8,635 bases of DNA, taken from a bacterium. GTDB lineage: Bacteria > Patescibacteriota > Minisyncoccia > UBA6257 > Brennerbacteraceae. Below the pieces are notes generated by a model, which saw nothing but the letters and a program-made list of their open reading frames with translations, did no database searches and was not told the origin of the DNA. Positions 1 to 6,309 of this stretch are shown in pieces. The stretch is taken from contig DAIDAW010000022.1 of the NCBI GenBank assembly GCA_027310425.1, positions 1 to 8,635 on the forward strand. Direction: 5' to 3'. The stretch's first letter is position 1, and every line of letters starts with the position of its first letter. Made by a program: the position numbers and the translations under genes.

Positions 1-1366
1 ACCCGATGCCTGCCGTGGGCGGCATGCCATATTCCAATGCCTCAACGTAATCAGCGTCATAGCGCTGCGCTTCCTCGTCGCCTGCTTTCCTCATTTTTTC
101 CTGATTCAAAAATTGCTCTTTCTGGTAGTCGGGATCCGTAATCTCCGCCCATGCATTGCACAATTCGTTCAGTCCCGCGATCACGAGCTGGAACCGCAAT
201 GCCCTGCCGTTGTTTGATTTTGACAGCGGCGATAATTCAATCGGGTGGTCGATCAGGAATGTCGGTTGCGTGAGCGTGGGATATATGAGTTTTTTGACAA
301 TACTGTCCACAATTTTGTATTTCGGCTCGTTAAACCCGAGCTGCACGCCTTTCGCTTTCGCCACCTGTTCGAGCTGCTCGCGCCCTGCGGAATAATCCAG
401 GCCAACGGCTTGGAGAAGCGCAGCATCGTAAGTCAGGCGCGGATACGGACCCGCGAGATTGTACGTCAGGCCGGCGTATTCGTATACCTTCGGTTTCTTG
501 ATGAAGGATTTGAATAGGAAGGAAAACAGGTCTTCGGTGAATTGCATAAGGCCGTCGCGATCCTGATACGCCCAGTACAATTCCAGCACCGTGAACTCGG
601 GATTGTGCTCGCGGTCCACGCCTTCGTTGCGGAAATTTTTTCCGATTTCGAAAACTTTGTCGAATCCGCCCACGGTCAGGCGTTTCAAAAACAGCTCCGG
701 CGCCACGCGCAGGTACATTTCAATGCCCAATGCGTTATGGTATGTTTTGAACGGCCGCGCGCTCGCGCCGCCATGAATGGACTGCAAAATCGGAGTTTCG
801 ACTTCGACGAAATCCATTGCGTACAGATATTCGCGCAATGACCGGATGATGGCAAACCGCTTTTGGAACCGCTCAAAGACTTCGGGGTTTGCCTGCAAAT
901 CCACGTAGCGTTTGCGCGAACGCTCTTCCTCGTCATGAAGCCCGGACCATTCAACCGGAACGGGCCGCAGCGTTTTGGTCAGGATGCCGTATTTTTTCAC
1001 CTCGAGCGTCTGTTCTCCTTTCGCGGTCACAAACAGCGATCCGGTTGCCCACACGAAATCCCCGACGTCTAAATGCTGCAAAAACTCGAATTCGTTCTTG
1101 AGCGTATCTTTTTTGAAAAGAATCTGGAATCTGCCTGTTCCGTCTTTCACGTCGCCGAATACCGCGCCGCCGTGGAATCGCAAATTCGTAAGCCTGCCGC
1201 TGATGCTGATCGCTTTTTTGCCTTTCGAGAGTTTCGCGAATTGTTCGATGAGCTGCGCTATTTCGTGCGTGCGCACTGATTTTTCCGGATACGGATCAAC
1301 GCCCACCTGCCGGAGCGTCTGTAATTTTTCTCTGCGAATGCGCAAAATGTCGTCGTAGGTGCTCAT
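1..1366 (-). CDS. lysS: Lysyl-tRNA synthetase, class II (3' end beyond window)
   Basis: Charges tRNA-Lys with lysine in the cytoplasm. The frame runs from ATG at 1366 (MSTYDDILRIRREKL) to the window edge with 455 residues and no stop. An N-terminal OB-fold anticodon-binding domain occupies about residues 55-150 (ISGRLTNLRFHGGAVFGDVKD). Class II motif 1 lies near residues 170-195 (FVEVETPIL). Motif 2 starts at F245 (FRNEGVDREHNPEFTVLEL), a near-canonical LysRS signature. Further on are the lysine-pocket segment NELCNAWAEITDP and then GMPPTAGIG, where the window ends just before the motif 3 GIDR sequence. E. coli LysS has about 505 residues, so some 40 C-terminal residues are probably missing. 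The gene lies 142 bp downstream of greA, probably with its own promoter. No Shine-Dalgarno sequence precedes the ATG. A PylS or class I enzyme is excluded by the motifs. Confidence 0.97.
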   Translation of the reverse strand, partial: MSTYDDILRIRREKLQTLRQVGVDPYPEKSVRTHEIAQLIEQFAKLSKGKKAISISGRLTNLRFHGGAVFGDVKDGTGRFQILFKKDTLKNEFEFLQHLDVGDFVWATGSLFVTAKGEQTLEVKKYGILTKTLRPVPVEWSGLHDEEERSRKRYVDLQANPEVFERFQKRFAIIRSLREYLYAMDFVEVETPILQSIHGGASARPFKTYHNALGIEMYLRVAPELFLKRLTVGGFDKVFEIGKNFRNEGVDREHNPEFTVLELYWAYQDRDGLMQFTEDLFSFLFKSFIKKPKVYEYAGLTYNLAGPYPRLTYDAALLQAVGLDYSAGREQLEQVAKAKGVQLGFNEPKYKIVDSIVKKLIYPTLTQPTFLIDHPIELSPLSKSNNGRALRFQLVIAGLNELCNAWAEITDPDYQKEQFLNQEKMRKAGDEEAQRYDADYVEALEYGMPPTAGIG

Positions 1367-1420
1367 ACCAATGAAAGAAAATAGAGATTAGAGAATAGAA
1401 TACGGGGTTGCTATCTTTTT

Positions 1421-1448
1421 ATAGTATCATATGTGGCATGTATGCGAA
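1421..1448 (-). promoter_or_regulatory. Possible lysS promoter
   Basis: Read on the minus strand, TTCGCA at 1443-1448 is followed after 16 bases by TACTAT at 1421-1426, with a TG one base upstream of the hexamer (extended -10 form). An overlapping alternative -10 is TATGAT at 1426-1431. The -35 match is weak (4 of 6). If used, it would give a lysS leader of about 48 nt. It is the best candidate in the greA-lysS gap, but read-through from greA is equally possible. Confidence 0.35.
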
Positions 1449-1467
1449 ACGCCGATGCAAGCGGCGT
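1449..1467 (-). terminator. Small hairpin downstream of greA, weak terminator candidate
   Basis: A perfect 6-bp stem (ACGCCG / CGGCGT) encloses a 7-nt loop about 40 bases after the greA stop. On the minus strand it is followed by TTCGCATA rather than a clean T-run, so it is a poor intrinsic terminator. It also overlaps the -35 side of the candidate lysS promoter. It may be an attenuating structure or chance. Confidence 0.25.
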
Positions 1468-1508
1468 GAATTCTATTCGCTCTTTTCTATTCCTCCGATT
1501 CTCAAACT

Positions 1509-1988
1509 TCATTTCACGCCCGCTGAAATCCTGACAATCTTGTATTTGATTTCCTTGCCAAGAAGGTTTTTCATGACGAATTCGTCGCCGATAGATTTGC
1601 CCAGCAGGTTTTTCCCGAGCGGCGACTGGTTTGAAATATATCCTTTTGACGGATCGGATTCTTCCGGCCCTACGATCGTATACGCGGATGATTTAAGTCC
1701 TTGTTTCACCTCGACGCGGGATCCGATGACAACCGTCGAATAATGATCGCGCCCTTTGATGACCGCTGCCCGCTTCATCAAGTCCTCGAGTTCCATAATC
1801 TTGCCTTCGTTGAGCGCTTGCGCCTGTTTTGCCGCATCATATTCGGAATTCTCCGTGAGATCGCCGAAAGCTTTCGCTTCTTTGAGCCGTTCGAGAATTT
1901 CGCTTCGTTTTTCCGTTTTGAGTTCCTGGAGCGTTACGCGCAGGCGCTCAAGCGCTTCTGCGGTAACATAATACGGTTCATGTGCCAT
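1509..1988 (-). CDS. greA: Transcription elongation factor GreA
   Basis: GreA enters the RNA polymerase secondary channel and stimulates cleavage of backtracked transcripts, rescuing stalled complexes. The 159-residue product matches the usual length of about 158. Residues 1-75 form the antiparallel coiled-coil, with the tip motif GDLTENSEYDAAK. The acidic pair D43 and E46 corresponds to the Mg2+-coordinating D41/E44 of E. coli GreA. Residues about 80-159 are the C-terminal FKBP-like domain (SRVEVK, YTIVGPEESDP, NQSPLGKNLLGKSIGDE). The ATG at 1988 is the only sensible start and lies about 78 bp after the mrdA stop, behind a recognisable promoter. The acidic tip argues for a true GreA rather than an anti-cleavage paralogue such as Gfh1. 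It ends in TGA. No Shine-Dalgarno sequence is visible. Confidence 0.97.
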   Translation of the reverse strand: MAHEPYYVTAEALERLRVTLQELKTEKRSEILERLKEAKAFGDLTENSEYDAAKQAQALNEGKIMELEDLMKRAAVIKGRDHYSTVVIGSRVEVKQGLKSSAYTIVGPEESDPSKGYISNQSPLGKNLLGKSIGDEFVMKNLLGKEIKYKIVRISAGVK

Positions 1989-2014
1989 GTTGAAAAATAT
2001 TTACGTAATGTTGT

Positions 2015-2042
2015 ATCTTACTAGACAATCACCAGGAGTCAA
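2015..2042 (-). promoter_or_regulatory. greA promoter (sigma70-type)
   Basis: On the minus strand, TTGACT (2037-2042, 5 of 6 to the -35 consensus) is separated by 16 bases from TAAGAT (2015-2020, 4 of 6 to the -10 consensus). It sits in the short mrdA-greA gap. A start about 7 bases after the -10 would leave a leader of about 20 nt that is AT-rich and lacks a Shine-Dalgarno motif. This suggests greA can be expressed independently of the mre operon. Confidence 0.6.
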
Positions 2043-2066
2043 GCGTTGTATGTGCATAACCGCGGT

Positions 2067-3992
2067 TCACTGCCCGTTTGGCAAAAGCCGGTTCTGGGAA
2101 TACCACGCAAGGATTTCGCGCGCCGCGGGCACCGCAGTTGCAGATCCCCCGCCTCCGCTCTCAACCAAAATCAAAAGAGAAATCTTCGGATTTTCGTACG
2201 GCATGAATGCAATGAAAAGAGCATTCGTATTTACGAGGCTGGCGCTTGTCTGCACGCTTCCGGTTTTTCCCGCGACCGCGAACGGCAAATCAGCCATACT
2301 GCGCGCCGAGCCGTTCGTGACCGTCAAGCGCATGCCTTGGCGCACAATGTCGAACGCGCCGGAAGATGCCGCAAACGTTCCGAGCGCCTGCGGATTCGTC
2401 TTGCGCACGGTCAGGCGCGTGAGCGGATCGGTGATCAAAGAAACGAGATACGGCTTCCAGACCGTGCCGCCGTTCGCAATTGCCGCATGCGTAAGCGCAA
2501 GATTGATCGGCGTGGTCAGTACGTATCCCTGGCCGATGGAATAGTTGTAGGTGTCGCCGACGCGCCAAATGTCGTTGCGGTTTTGCTCTTTCCATTGCGC
2601 GGTCGGCAAAAATCCCTGGTTTTCGCCGCCAAGGTCAATGCCGGTTTTTTCTCCCCAGAAGAATTTCTTCAAATACGCCGTGATGCGCTCCACGCCCAAG
2701 CCCTTGATCGAACCGTAGCCGCCGCCGATGGTGTAAAAATACACGTCGGACGAATTCCCGATCGCTTCTTTCATATTCACGAACCCCTGAGGTTTCCAGT
2801 CGCGATAAATGAACGGCCGGCTTGGGTCGTACGGATTGGGTACGGAAATGTAGCCGAGCGACGCATCAACTTTTTGTTCCGGATCAATGATATTTTCATC
2901 AAGTGCAGCCAGCGCAATGAACGGCTTGATGGTTGAGCCCGGACTGTACAACCCCGTGATGGCGCGATTGAAAAACGGCTTTTGGTTCGATTGGATGAGC
3001 GCGTCGTATTGTTTCTGCGTCAAACCTGCGCTCATCGCTTCGGAATCGAAGCCGGGCACGGATGCAAGCGCGAGTACGCTGCCGTTTGCAGGATCCAGAG
3101 CAATGCCTACGGCGCCTCCTCCATATTTCTTCGTGAGCGGCAAAAGCGTATCGTAGATTTTTTTCTGCAACGCGGCATCGATCGTCAGCTGCACCGTATC
3201 CCCCTGTTCCGAATACTGCGTTTGCTGGTCCGCGACCACATTCTGCTGCGCGTTGATTTGATAGAGCAATTCGCCGGTTTTGCCGCGCAATGCCTCATCG
3301 TATTGCGCCTCAATGCCGGTTTTGCCGGTCATTGAATTTTCGGTAATCGTTTTGCCTGTCGCCTGCCCATCGCTTGCGCGGGAACCAACATATCCCACGA
3401 CATGACTCAAAGCTTCGCCGTATGGGTACACGCGTTCGTATTTTCCGATCAATTTCATGCCCGGAAATTCAGCTTCGCGAGCACGGAATACGAGCGCCTG
3501 ATCCGTATTGATTGCGCGGAGCGCAACTATGCCGTTCGTGCGCGTCGCCTGTTCAATTTGCCGCGCAATTTCATCGGAATTTGTCCCCATGGTGGCTGCA
3601 AAGAGTTTTGCTTCCTGGCCGCGCGCGTCTTTTTCTTTCGGCAATTCTTCGGAAACCAAAACAATATCGTAGACCGCTTTATTGTCCGCGAGCACCTCGC
3701 CGTAGCGATCGGTAATGATGCCGCGCGGCGCCTGCAAGAGAACGCTCCGGAGACTATTTTCGCTTGCCTGGCGGGAAAAATATTCCTGTTTGGTTGATTG
3801 GTTGTACAGCACGATTCCAAGCATTCCTACAAAAAAAAGAATCATTCCTCCGAATGACACGGCGATGTACAGTTTGTTCAGCGGCGACTCAAGACGCGCC
3901 GGACCAAAAGGATTGCGGTTTGCCATCGAATCGAGAAGCACTTCTTCAGGATGTATTTCGTGGCGCGGCCGCCGGATAGAATACGAACGCAT
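2067..3992 (-). CDS. mrdA: Penicillin-binding protein 2 (elongation-specific transpeptidase)
   Basis: Class B PBP that crosslinks peptidoglycan during lateral wall growth with MreB, MreC and RodA. The 641-residue product has a cytoplasmic N-terminus, one membrane anchor (about residues 41-63, LYIAVSFGGMILFFVGML) and a dimerisation/pedestal region containing RGIITDRYGEVLADN. The transpeptidase domain follows with all three active-site motifs: SxxK as S353-TIK, SSD at 414-416 and KTG at 576-578. GIDLGGENQGFLPT is also typical of PBP2. The ATG at 3992 is preferred, 8 bases after the mreC stop. It keeps the HEIHPEEVLLDS stretch, which I recall from CPR-type PBP2 proteins. A TTG at 4004 overlapping the mreC stop would add only four residues. 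No Shine-Dalgarno sequence is seen. It is translated as the third gene of the mreB operon. FtsI (PBP3) is less likely given this context. Confidence 0.95.
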   Translation of the reverse strand: MRSYSIRRPRHEIHPEEVLLDSMANRNPFGPARLESPLNKLYIAVSFGGMILFFVGMLGIVLYNQSTKQEYFSRQASENSLRSVLLQAPRGIITDRYGEVLADNKAVYDIVLVSEELPKEKDARGQEAKLFAATMGTNSDEIARQIEQATRTNGIVALRAINTDQALVFRAREAEFPGMKLIGKYERVYPYGEALSHVVGYVGSRASDGQATGKTITENSMTGKTGIEAQYDEALRGKTGELLYQINAQQNVVADQQTQYSEQGDTVQLTIDAALQKKIYDTLLPLTKKYGGGAVGIALDPANGSVLALASVPGFDSEAMSAGLTQKQYDALIQSNQKPFFNRAITGLYSPGSTIKPFIALAALDENIIDPEQKVDASLGYISVPNPYDPSRPFIYRDWKPQGFVNMKEAIGNSSDVYFYTIGGGYGSIKGLGVERITAYLKKFFWGEKTGIDLGGENQGFLPTAQWKEQNRNDIWRVGDTYNYSIGQGYVLTTPINLALTHAAIANGGTVWKPYLVSLITDPLTRLTVRKTNPQALGTFAASSGAFDIVRQGMRLTVTNGSARSMADLPFAVAGKTGSVQTSASLVNTNALFIAFMPYENPKISLLILVESGGGGSATAVPAAREILAWYSQNRLLPNGQ

Positions 3993-4000
3993 AGAAAATA

Positions 4001-4789
4001 TCAATTGAGCGGATTACGCACAATCACGACGGATTTCACTTCGCTCAAAGAAAACAGCGGATCAACGAGCGCCTTTTGCGTCGCGGCATCCGAAGCCGCT
4101 TGCATTGAACGCAAGGTTCCCAGCAACAATCCTTTCGGAAATATGCCATCCTGGCCGGACGTGCGCACCAAGGCGCCCTCGCGCGCCGATGCTGCGGCCG
4201 GAATATATGAAAGCGCGAACGCGCCTTGATCGAATGAGAATAATCCGTTTACCTGTCCGGCAATCGATGCCGCGATTTTCAAATCAGAATCGAAAACCGT
4301 TTGAACGACGCTGGTTGTTTCGCGAACGATCTGTACGCGCCCGACCAGGATATCGTCCGGAATCAGAACCAAATCCCCTTTCTGAATATTCTGATTCGAT
4401 CCCCCTTCGATAACGAATTGCGCGCCGCCGGATCCGAACGAAAACCCAAGCACGGATGCGCTGCGTGCGATAATCGTTCCGCGCATCGTCTGCCCCGCGC
4501 GCAAAAATTGGGCATTTTCCGCCGCATCCTGGGAACGCGCAATTTGCTCCGCCAGAAGGCGGTTCTGCTCGCGCACGATTTCATTTTCCGTCTTCAAGGT
4601 GCGCAGCTGGCGGAAAAAATCCCCAATCCGTGTAAACGGCCGCATAAGCCAGGAAAACGGCCCCTGCACTGCCGCAAGACCGACATATACGCTTCCGCCA
4701 TTCCTTGCCGTTCCGGCAAGGGACAGAAATCCCGCGAGCACAAATACGGAGGCGGTCACAACTATCATAGTGCGCAAAGAAATCCTCAT
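4001..4789 (-). CDS. mreC: Rod shape-determining protein MreC
   Basis: Bitopic inner-membrane protein that links cytoplasmic MreB filaments to PBP2 outside the membrane. The 262-residue product has a short cytoplasmic N-terminus and one transmembrane helix (about residues 8-25). A coiled coil covers about residues 53-95 (heptad-rich, TLKTENEIVREQNRLLAEQI). The beta-rich MreC core then spans about residues 100-258, with the family signatures KGDLVLIPDDILVGRV, FPKGLLLGTL and DPLFSLSEVKSVVIV. The ATG at 4789 (MRISLRTM) is chosen because the frame upstream of it overlaps mreB and encodes no plausible protein. It starts 19 bases after the mreB stop and its TGA is 8 bases before the mrdA ATG, so the three genes form a tight operon. 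No mreD follows. Confidence 0.95.
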   Translation of the reverse strand: MRISLRTMIVVTASVFVLAGFLSLAGTARNGGSVYVGLAAVQGPFSWLMRPFTRIGDFFRQLRTLKTENEIVREQNRLLAEQIARSQDAAENAQFLRAGQTMRGTIIARSASVLGFSFGSGGAQFVIEGGSNQNIQKGDLVLIPDDILVGRVQIVRETTSVVQTVFDSDLKIAASIAGQVNGLFSFDQGAFALSYIPAAASAREGALVRTSGQDGIFPKGLLLGTLRSMQAASDAATQKALVDPLFSLSEVKSVVIVRNPLN

Positions 4790-4808
4790 ATTCAATAGTG
4801 ATGTGTTA

Positions 4809-5879
4809 TTAACGTGGCGGCTTTTCCAGATCAGTATCCACAAGCACATCGGAAAGCGTATCCAAATCTTCAAGAATAATGCTTGTGCCGCGCACCACCG
4901 CCGCAAGCGGATCCTCGGCGACCTTCACCGGCACGCCGGTTTCTTCGGCAAGATGATCCGCGAGAAGGCCGAGCATGCTTCCCCCGCCGGTCATCACGAG
5001 GCCGCGGTTCATAAGGTCCGCAACAAGTTCAGGCGGCGTGAGTTCAATGACTTCCTGTACCGCCTGCACGAGCGCGTCAACAGAATCCTTGATGGCTTCC
5101 CGCACGTGCTTTTCCTTGATAATAATTTCCTGCGGCAGGCCGGTCACGAGATTCCTTCCCTTGATGAGCATATCCTGGCTCTTGCCGCTGTCCCTCACCG
5201 AACCGATGCTGATTTTCACTTCTTCGGCAGTGCGTTCGCCGATTGCCATTTTGAATTCGTCGCGCACGAAATTCACGATATCCTCGTTCAATTTGTCGCC
5301 CGCATACCGGATGCTGCGCGAGATCACGATGCCGCCCAGGGAAATGACTGCGATTTCCGCGGTTCCGCCACCAATATCGATGATAAACGCGCCGTTTGCT
5401 TCGCTAATCTGCAGTTTCGCGCCGATTGCCGCTGCCATAGGCTCTTCAACCAGATACACCGCGCGCGCGCCTGCGTTTTTTCCTGCCTGCACCACTGCCC
5501 TGCGCTCAACTTCAGTTCCGCCCAATGGCACGCCGATGACAACCCGGGGACGATGCGGCAAAAATGGCGACACTTCGGCATGTACCTTATCGAAAAAATA
5601 CTTGAGCATTTTTTCCGTGACTTCGAAATCCGACACTACGCCATGGCGGAGCGGCCGGGTTGCGACAATATGACCCGGGGTGCGACCAACCATTTTCTTT
5701 GCTTCCTTGCCAACAGCGAGAATCTGATTTGTTTTCTGATTGATCGCGACAACTGACGGTTCGTTGATGACAATACCTCGGCCTTTCACGTAGACAAGCG
5801 TATTCGCAGTGCCCAAATCAATGCCAATATCCTTGGAAAATAATCCCCACAGAGCATCAGACGGCTTGAACAGCTTCAT
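4809..5879 (-). CDS. mreB: Rod shape-determining protein MreB (bacterial actin)
   Basis: Actin-like ATPase whose membrane-bound filaments orient the cell-wall elongation machinery. The 356 residues are close to the family's usual length of about 335-350. The N-terminus MKLFKPSDALWGLF is a plausible amphipathic membrane-binding segment. Phosphate-1 motif DIGIDLGTANT is at residues 17-27. VEEPMAAAIG starts at 144, phosphate-2 IDIGGGTAEIA at 167-177, and the adenosine motif MTGGGSMLGL is near the C-terminus. The second Thr of the frequent GGGTTE form is Ala here (A174), which I regard as a tolerated variant. The ATG at 5879 is chosen; a TTG at 5918 would add 13 unconserved residues and lie within the promoter. 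It is the first gene of the mreB-mreC-mrdA operon. Confidence 0.97.
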   Translation of the reverse strand: MKLFKPSDALWGLFSKDIGIDLGTANTLVYVKGRGIVINEPSVVAINQKTNQILAVGKEAKKMVGRTPGHIVATRPLRHGVVSDFEVTEKMLKYFFDKVHAEVSPFLPHRPRVVIGVPLGGTEVERRAVVQAGKNAGARAVYLVEEPMAAAIGAKLQISEANGAFIIDIGGGTAEIAVISLGGIVISRSIRYAGDKLNEDIVNFVRDEFKMAIGERTAEEVKISIGSVRDSGKSQDMLIKGRNLVTGLPQEIIIKEKHVREAIKDSVDALVQAVQEVIELTPPELVADLMNRGLVMTGGGSMLGLLADHLAEETGVPVKVAEDPLAAVVRGTSIILEDLDTLSDVLVDTDLEKPPR

Positions 5880-5881
5880 AG

Positions 5882-5902
5882 ACGTGCTCGATTGTAGCAC
5901 GT
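5882..5902. promoter_or_regulatory. Inverted repeat over the mreB -10 box (possible operator)
   Basis: A perfect 7-bp inverted repeat, ACGTGCT / AGCACGT, is separated by 7 bases. It spans the extended -10 hexamer and most of the short interval to the mreB ATG. A dyad centred on a promoter core is the usual layout for a repressor site; this role is inferred. Because it lies largely upstream of the predicted start of transcription, it is unlikely to act as an mRNA hairpin. Confidence 0.4.
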
Positions 5903-5918
5903 TTTTAAAGGAAAGCAA
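5891..5918 (-). promoter_or_regulatory. mreB operon promoter (extended -10)
   Basis: On the minus strand, TGC-TACAAT (hexamer 5891-5896, 5 of 6 to consensus with the TGn extension) is preceded after 16 bases by TTGCTT at 5913-5918, a weak -35. It lies just downstream of the intrinsic terminator, as expected for the first promoter of a new unit. Only 11 bases separate the hexamer from the mreB ATG, so the leader would be about 5 nt. Confidence 0.6.
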
Positions 5919-5925
5919 AAAGATT

Positions 5926-5963
5926 CGTAAAACAAAATCAGCGGCTGAAGATTCAGCCGCTGA
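5926..5963 (-). terminator. Intrinsic terminator of the rseP-proS unit
   Basis: A perfect 11-bp stem (TCAGCGGCTGA / TCAGCCGCTGA, 5938-5948 and 5953-5963) has a 4-nt loop. On the minus strand it is followed at once by TTTTGTTTTACG. This is a textbook Rho-independent terminator for transcripts arriving from proS, and it insulates the mreB operon. The plus-strand side also has a T-run (5975-5980), but 11 bases away, so termination in that direction would be weaker. Confidence 0.9.
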
Positions 5964-5978
5964 CGAATAATAGATTTT

Positions 5979-6067
5979 TTAACGTTGATTTGAATCGTTG
6001 ACGGAAAGTATTGAGAAATAAACGAGCTTTATGCGAAAAAAGCAGCTGGCTACCTATGCAACGTTAA
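5979..6067. repeat. Short diverged copy of the palindromic repeat
   Basis: The 89-bp segment is closed by a perfect 9-bp inverted repeat, TTAACGTTG / CAACGTTAA. Between the arms it aligns collinearly, on the same strand, with the left half and apical loop of the larger element at 6118-6279. Shared blocks include TTTGAATCGT, CGGA, GAAATA, GCGAAAA, GCTGGCT and CTATGCA. The right half of the larger element is absent here. It appears to be a truncated or short-form relative. Function is unknown. Confidence 0.65.
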
Positions 6068-6117
6068 GCTTTTTCCTCTTCTCTCAGTTAATATTCATTA
6101 TCTTTTCCTTAAGCCGA

Positions 6118-6279
6118 TTGCGGCCATTGCTGTTTGAATCGTAGCGGAGGGCGTTCTGAAATACAGGAGTTTTGCAAGCGAAAATCGCTGGCTCTCTATG
6201 CAGCGTACAGTTTCGCGAAGCAAAACGACTAGTATTTCGAATGCCCGAAGCGTCAGATGAAAAACAGCAATGGCTGCAA
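6118..6279. repeat. 162-bp multi-stem palindromic element
   Basis: The two halves pair in nested order as five stems. These are 6118-6135 with 6262-6279 (17 of 18), 6149-6164 with 6232-6246 (one mismatch and one bulge), 6169-6175 with 6220-6226 (7 of 7), 6178-6183 with 6211-6216 (6 of 6), and 6186-6190 with 6201-6205 (5 of 5). The apical 10-nt loop is GCTCTCTATG. In a proS transcript it would form a long hairpin starting 31 nt after the stop. It could be a MITE or REP-like sequence, or a structured RNA domain. There is no transposase and I see no flanking target duplication. Confidence 0.75.
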
Positions 6280-6309
6280 GGACTTACCGCTTCCCCCACT
6301 GCGGCGCCT

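Larger units (their letters stand above)
5880..6309. other. proS-mreB intergenic region (430 bp, no gene seen)
   Basis: No credible coding sequence is present on either strand: the frames are short, cross the repeats, and have no start context or recognisable protein. From the proS end it holds a 162-bp nested palindrome (6118-6279), a pyrimidine-rich spacer on the plus strand (6068-6117), a shorter diverged relative of the palindrome (5979-6067), a strong terminator (5926-5963) and the mreB promoter with its inverted repeat. I did not recognise RNase P RNA, SRP RNA, tmRNA or a tRNA in it. Confidence 0.7.

Noticed and set aside
2046..2936. Long plus-strand open frames such as 2046-2936 and 4599-5756
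   Set aside because: They are antisense shadows of mrdA, mreC and mreB. Their translations show no domain, and the minus-strand frames carry complete family motifs.
3990..4004. TTG start for mrdA overlapping the mreC stop
   Set aside because: It adds only four residues with no better ribosome site than the in-frame ATG at 3992.
5358..5360. MreB A174 in GGGTAE as a catalytic defect
   Set aside because: The key Asp (D168), the glycines and T173 are intact, and this position varies in the actin/Hsp70 superfamily, so loss of ATPase activity is not supported.
6084..6110. AAGGA followed by a 4-codon ORF (ATG AAT ATT AAC TGA) on the minus strand
   Set aside because: A micro-ORF this short is expected by chance, and nothing downstream of it would be regulated before the terminator.
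6118..6279. Hammerhead or other self-cleaving ribozyme in the tandem hairpins
   Set aside because: No CUGANGA...GAAA core or other known ribozyme signature was visible on either strand.
6118..6309. Possible RNase P RNA, tmRNA or SRP RNA in the intergenic region
   Set aside because: The conserved cores of these RNAs could not be found. The structure is a simple long palindrome with a related copy nearby, which fits a repeat better than a housekeeping RNA.
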